Shown here: one piece after another, positions 6,168 to 7,412 of the stretch
Position numbering within the stretch: the stretch's first letter is position 1
Layout: each line of letters begins with the position of its first letter
NCBI GenBank assembly: GCA_947447385.1
Contig: CANFKN010000059.1
Coordinates: forward strand, 1-7,412
DNA length: 7,412 nt
DNA from: Microbacteriaceae bacterium
GTDB taxonomy: Bacteria; Actinomycetota; Actinomycetes; Actinomycetales; Microbacteriaceae
Direction of reading: 5' to 3'
The notes under the pieces: generated by a model
Database searches by the model: none
Seen by the model: only the letters and a program-made list of their open reading frames with translations
What the model was told of the DNA's origin: nothing
Position numbers and translations under genes: made by a program

Positions 6168-7159
6168 TGACTCAGACAATTGAGCAAAACGCTGTTGCTG
6201 GCTTGAGCCAGGCAACCTTGGTGCGCCGACGCTTCTTGCGTCACAAGGCCGCCATGGTGTCTGTGTTCGTGCTGGGCGGCATCATTCTGTTGGCTTTTAC
6301 CTCAGTCGGCCTTGAGTTGGGCACTGAGGCGACTCCGATTCGTGTGCCTGGTTGGTATGGCTACGGGTATGCCCAAATCAATCCTGTTGAGAACGCTGGC
6401 GCGCCGACTCTAGACATTTTGCCTGAGTTCATCGACGGCACCGGTTTGGCAGTAGGCAACCACCCGTTTGGCCAAGACGAAGTGGGTCATGACGGCTTCG
6501 CTCGCGTAATGCGTGGGGCCCAGCAATCGCTCATGGTGATGTTTGTGATCGGCCTTGTCGCCACGATTATCGGCGTTGTGATTGGTTCTGTAGCCGGGTT
6601 CTACCGCGGCCGCACCGATTCGCTTCTGATGCGTTTCACTGACCTCATCATCACAATCCCGGTCGTGGTGGTCGGCGCAGTTATTGGTCGCTCGATTGGC
6701 AACCTCGGTTCGTTTATTCTCGCTATTTTTCTCGGATTATTCACCTGGACAGGCCTCGCCCGTTTGGTTCGCGGCGAGTTTTTGAGCCTGCGTGAACGAG
6801 AGTTTGTTGATGCTGCCCGAGTCGCAGGCGCCTCAGACCGCAGAATCATCTTTCGCCACATCTTGCCAAACGCGATTGGTGTAGTTGTTGTCAGCACAAC
6901 TCTTTTGATGTCTGCAGCAATTCTGCTCGAAACTGGTCTGAGCTTCATTGGTTTCGGCGTGCGCTTGCCTGACGTTTCTCTTGGCTACCTGATTAACGAG
7001 AACCAAACCGCGTTCGCAACTCGCCCTTGGTTGTTCTGGTATCCAGGTTTGTTCATTGTCGCAATTGCACTGTGCGTGAACTTCATTGGTGATGGCCTTC
7101 GCGACGCTTTCGACCCTCGCACCAAGCGGGTTCCTAAAGCCAAGGAGCTTGCCAAATGA
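6167..7159 (+). CDS. DppC/OppC-like ABC transporter permease
   Basis: This is the second membrane subunit of the importer, 330 residues. The N-terminal OppC_N-type region has a basic patch (RRRFLRHKAA, 20-29) then a helix at 30-47. An extracellular stretch follows and ends in the family motif HPFGQDEVGHDGFARVM (99-115), a variant of 'HPLGTDxxGRDxxSR'. Membrane helices lie near 122-146, 155-175, 180-199, 235-256 and 288-308. The EAA loop is at 212-238 (REFVDAARVAGA, then RHILPNAI), where the ATPase docks, and DGLRDAFDPR (309-318) is the usual C-terminal signature. Length is slightly above the common 280-310. Its ATG overlaps the preceding stop by one base and its own stop overlaps the next start (ATGA), so the permeases and the following gene are translationally coupled. 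Confidence 0.94.
   Translation: MTQTIEQNAVAGLSQATLVRRRFLRHKAAMVSVFVLGGIILLAFTSVGLELGTEATPIRVPGWYGYGYAQINPVENAGAPTLDILPEFIDGTGLAVGNHPFGQDEVGHDGFARVMRGAQQSLMVMFVIGLVATIIGVVIGSVAGFYRGRTDSLLMRFTDLIITIPVVVVGAVIGRSIGNLGSFILAIFLGLFTWTGLARLVRGEFLSLREREFVDAARVAGASDRRIIFRHILPNAIGVVVVSTTLLMSAAILLETGLSFIGFGVRLPDVSLGYLINENQTAFATRPWLFWYPGLFIVAIALCVNFIGDGLRDAFDPRTKRVPKAKELAK
7142..7147 (+). promoter_or_regulatory. Consensus ribosome binding site for the gene starting at 7156
   Basis: AAGGAG is followed by an 8-nt spacer and ATG 7156-7158. This strong signal, together with the ATGA overlap, supports the early start and hence the long N-terminal extension of the next protein. Confidence 0.85.
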
Positions 7160-7412
7160 GCCGTGAAAACAGTCAACTAATCGAAGCTAGCGCTTCGGCA
7201 GAACTAGGCGTTTTTCTCGACCCAAGCCTGCCAAGCGGTGAAAACCTCGCGAGCGATTTGGCTGTTTCGACCTGTGACAGCAAGAACGTTGAGTCGCTTG
7301 TCGTTGCTGAGAATGATCAGGCCAAAGCGACCGTCGATGGCTTGAATGTCGGCGAAATCAATGCGCTTTTCTCTAAGCGGGTTTTGAACGTTGATGCCCT
7401 GAGCATCGAAAG
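7156..7412 (+). CDS. Probable ABC transporter ATP-binding subunit with unusual N-terminal extension, 3' end outside window
   Basis: ATG 7156 opens a frame of 85 complete codons reaching the right edge. It overlaps the permease stop by 4 nt (ATGA) and has AAGGAG 8 nt upstream. Residues 76-85 (VLNVDALSIE) look like the first strand of an ABC nucleotide-binding domain, compare 'LLxVxxLxVxF' at the start of DppD/OppD-type ATPases, and that gene is the one expected here. The Walker A and later motifs lie beyond the window, so the assignment rests on this short match and on operon order. Residues 1-75 precede it, whereas such ATPases usually begin within about 5-10 residues of this strand. The extension is polar and acidic with no membrane segment (MSRENSQLIEASASAEL to start, key later parts FLDPSLPSGENL, VESLVVAENDQ, GLNVGEINALFSKR). 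I do not recognise it as a known domain. Alternatively the first 75 residues belong to an unrelated gene and the similarity is chance. Confidence 0.62.
   Translation, partial: MSRENSQLIEASASAELGVFLDPSLPSGENLASDLAVSTCDSKNVESLVVAENDQAKATVDGLNVGEINALFSKRVLNVDALSIE

Overview
The window looks like a small-genome, moderate-GC actinobacterium, most probably a Microbacteriaceae-type organism (the freshwater Rhodoluna/Aquiluna kind is my best guess). The grounds are a base composition near 50-55% GC, AAGGAG/GAGGAG ribosome binding sites, GTG starts, actinobacterial-style secreted proteins and a typical actinobacterial CPBP membrane protease. No taxonomic marker gene is present, so this is inference.

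Left half (1-2540, all minus strand, reading right to left). A CPBP-family membrane protease (2540-1713) is followed by a cobalamin (B12) riboswitch. The aptamer (about 1738-1591) begins inside the last codons of the protease gene. An attenuator-like expression platform (about 1581-1494) follows. Downstream lies a secreted alpha/alpha-toroid protein (1444-455) of the prenyltransferase/squalene-oxidase repeat type, which resembles the alpha domain of animal transcobalamin/intrinsic factor. Nineteen bases further on is a second secreted protein (435-1, cut by the window edge) whose visible part resembles the small transcobalamin-like C-terminal (DUF4430-type) beta domain. The riboswitch links the pair to B12, so the best reading is an exported cobalamin capture system whose membrane transporter, probably an ECF type, lies off the left edge.

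Right half (2709-7412, plus strand). This is an Opp/Dpp-type ABC importer operon: a lipoprotein substrate-binding protein (2709-4547), a strong intrinsic terminator (4565-4599), a DppB-like permease with a large extra membrane insertion (4638-6167), a DppC-like permease (6167-7159, one-base overlap), and the start of a third gene (7156 onward, ATGA overlap). The last gene has the first strand of an ABC ATPase only after about 75 extra residues. The terminator would let the binding protein be made in excess over the membrane parts. The substrate (oligopeptide or another family-5 ligand) cannot be told from the sequence.

The divergent intergenic region 2541-2708 separates the two systems. It holds a 13-nt direct repeat duplicating the protease ribosome binding site and a CTAGGC/GCCTAG inverted repeat in front of the binding-protein gene. 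No tRNA, rRNA, CRISPR, insertion sequence or phage gene was seen.
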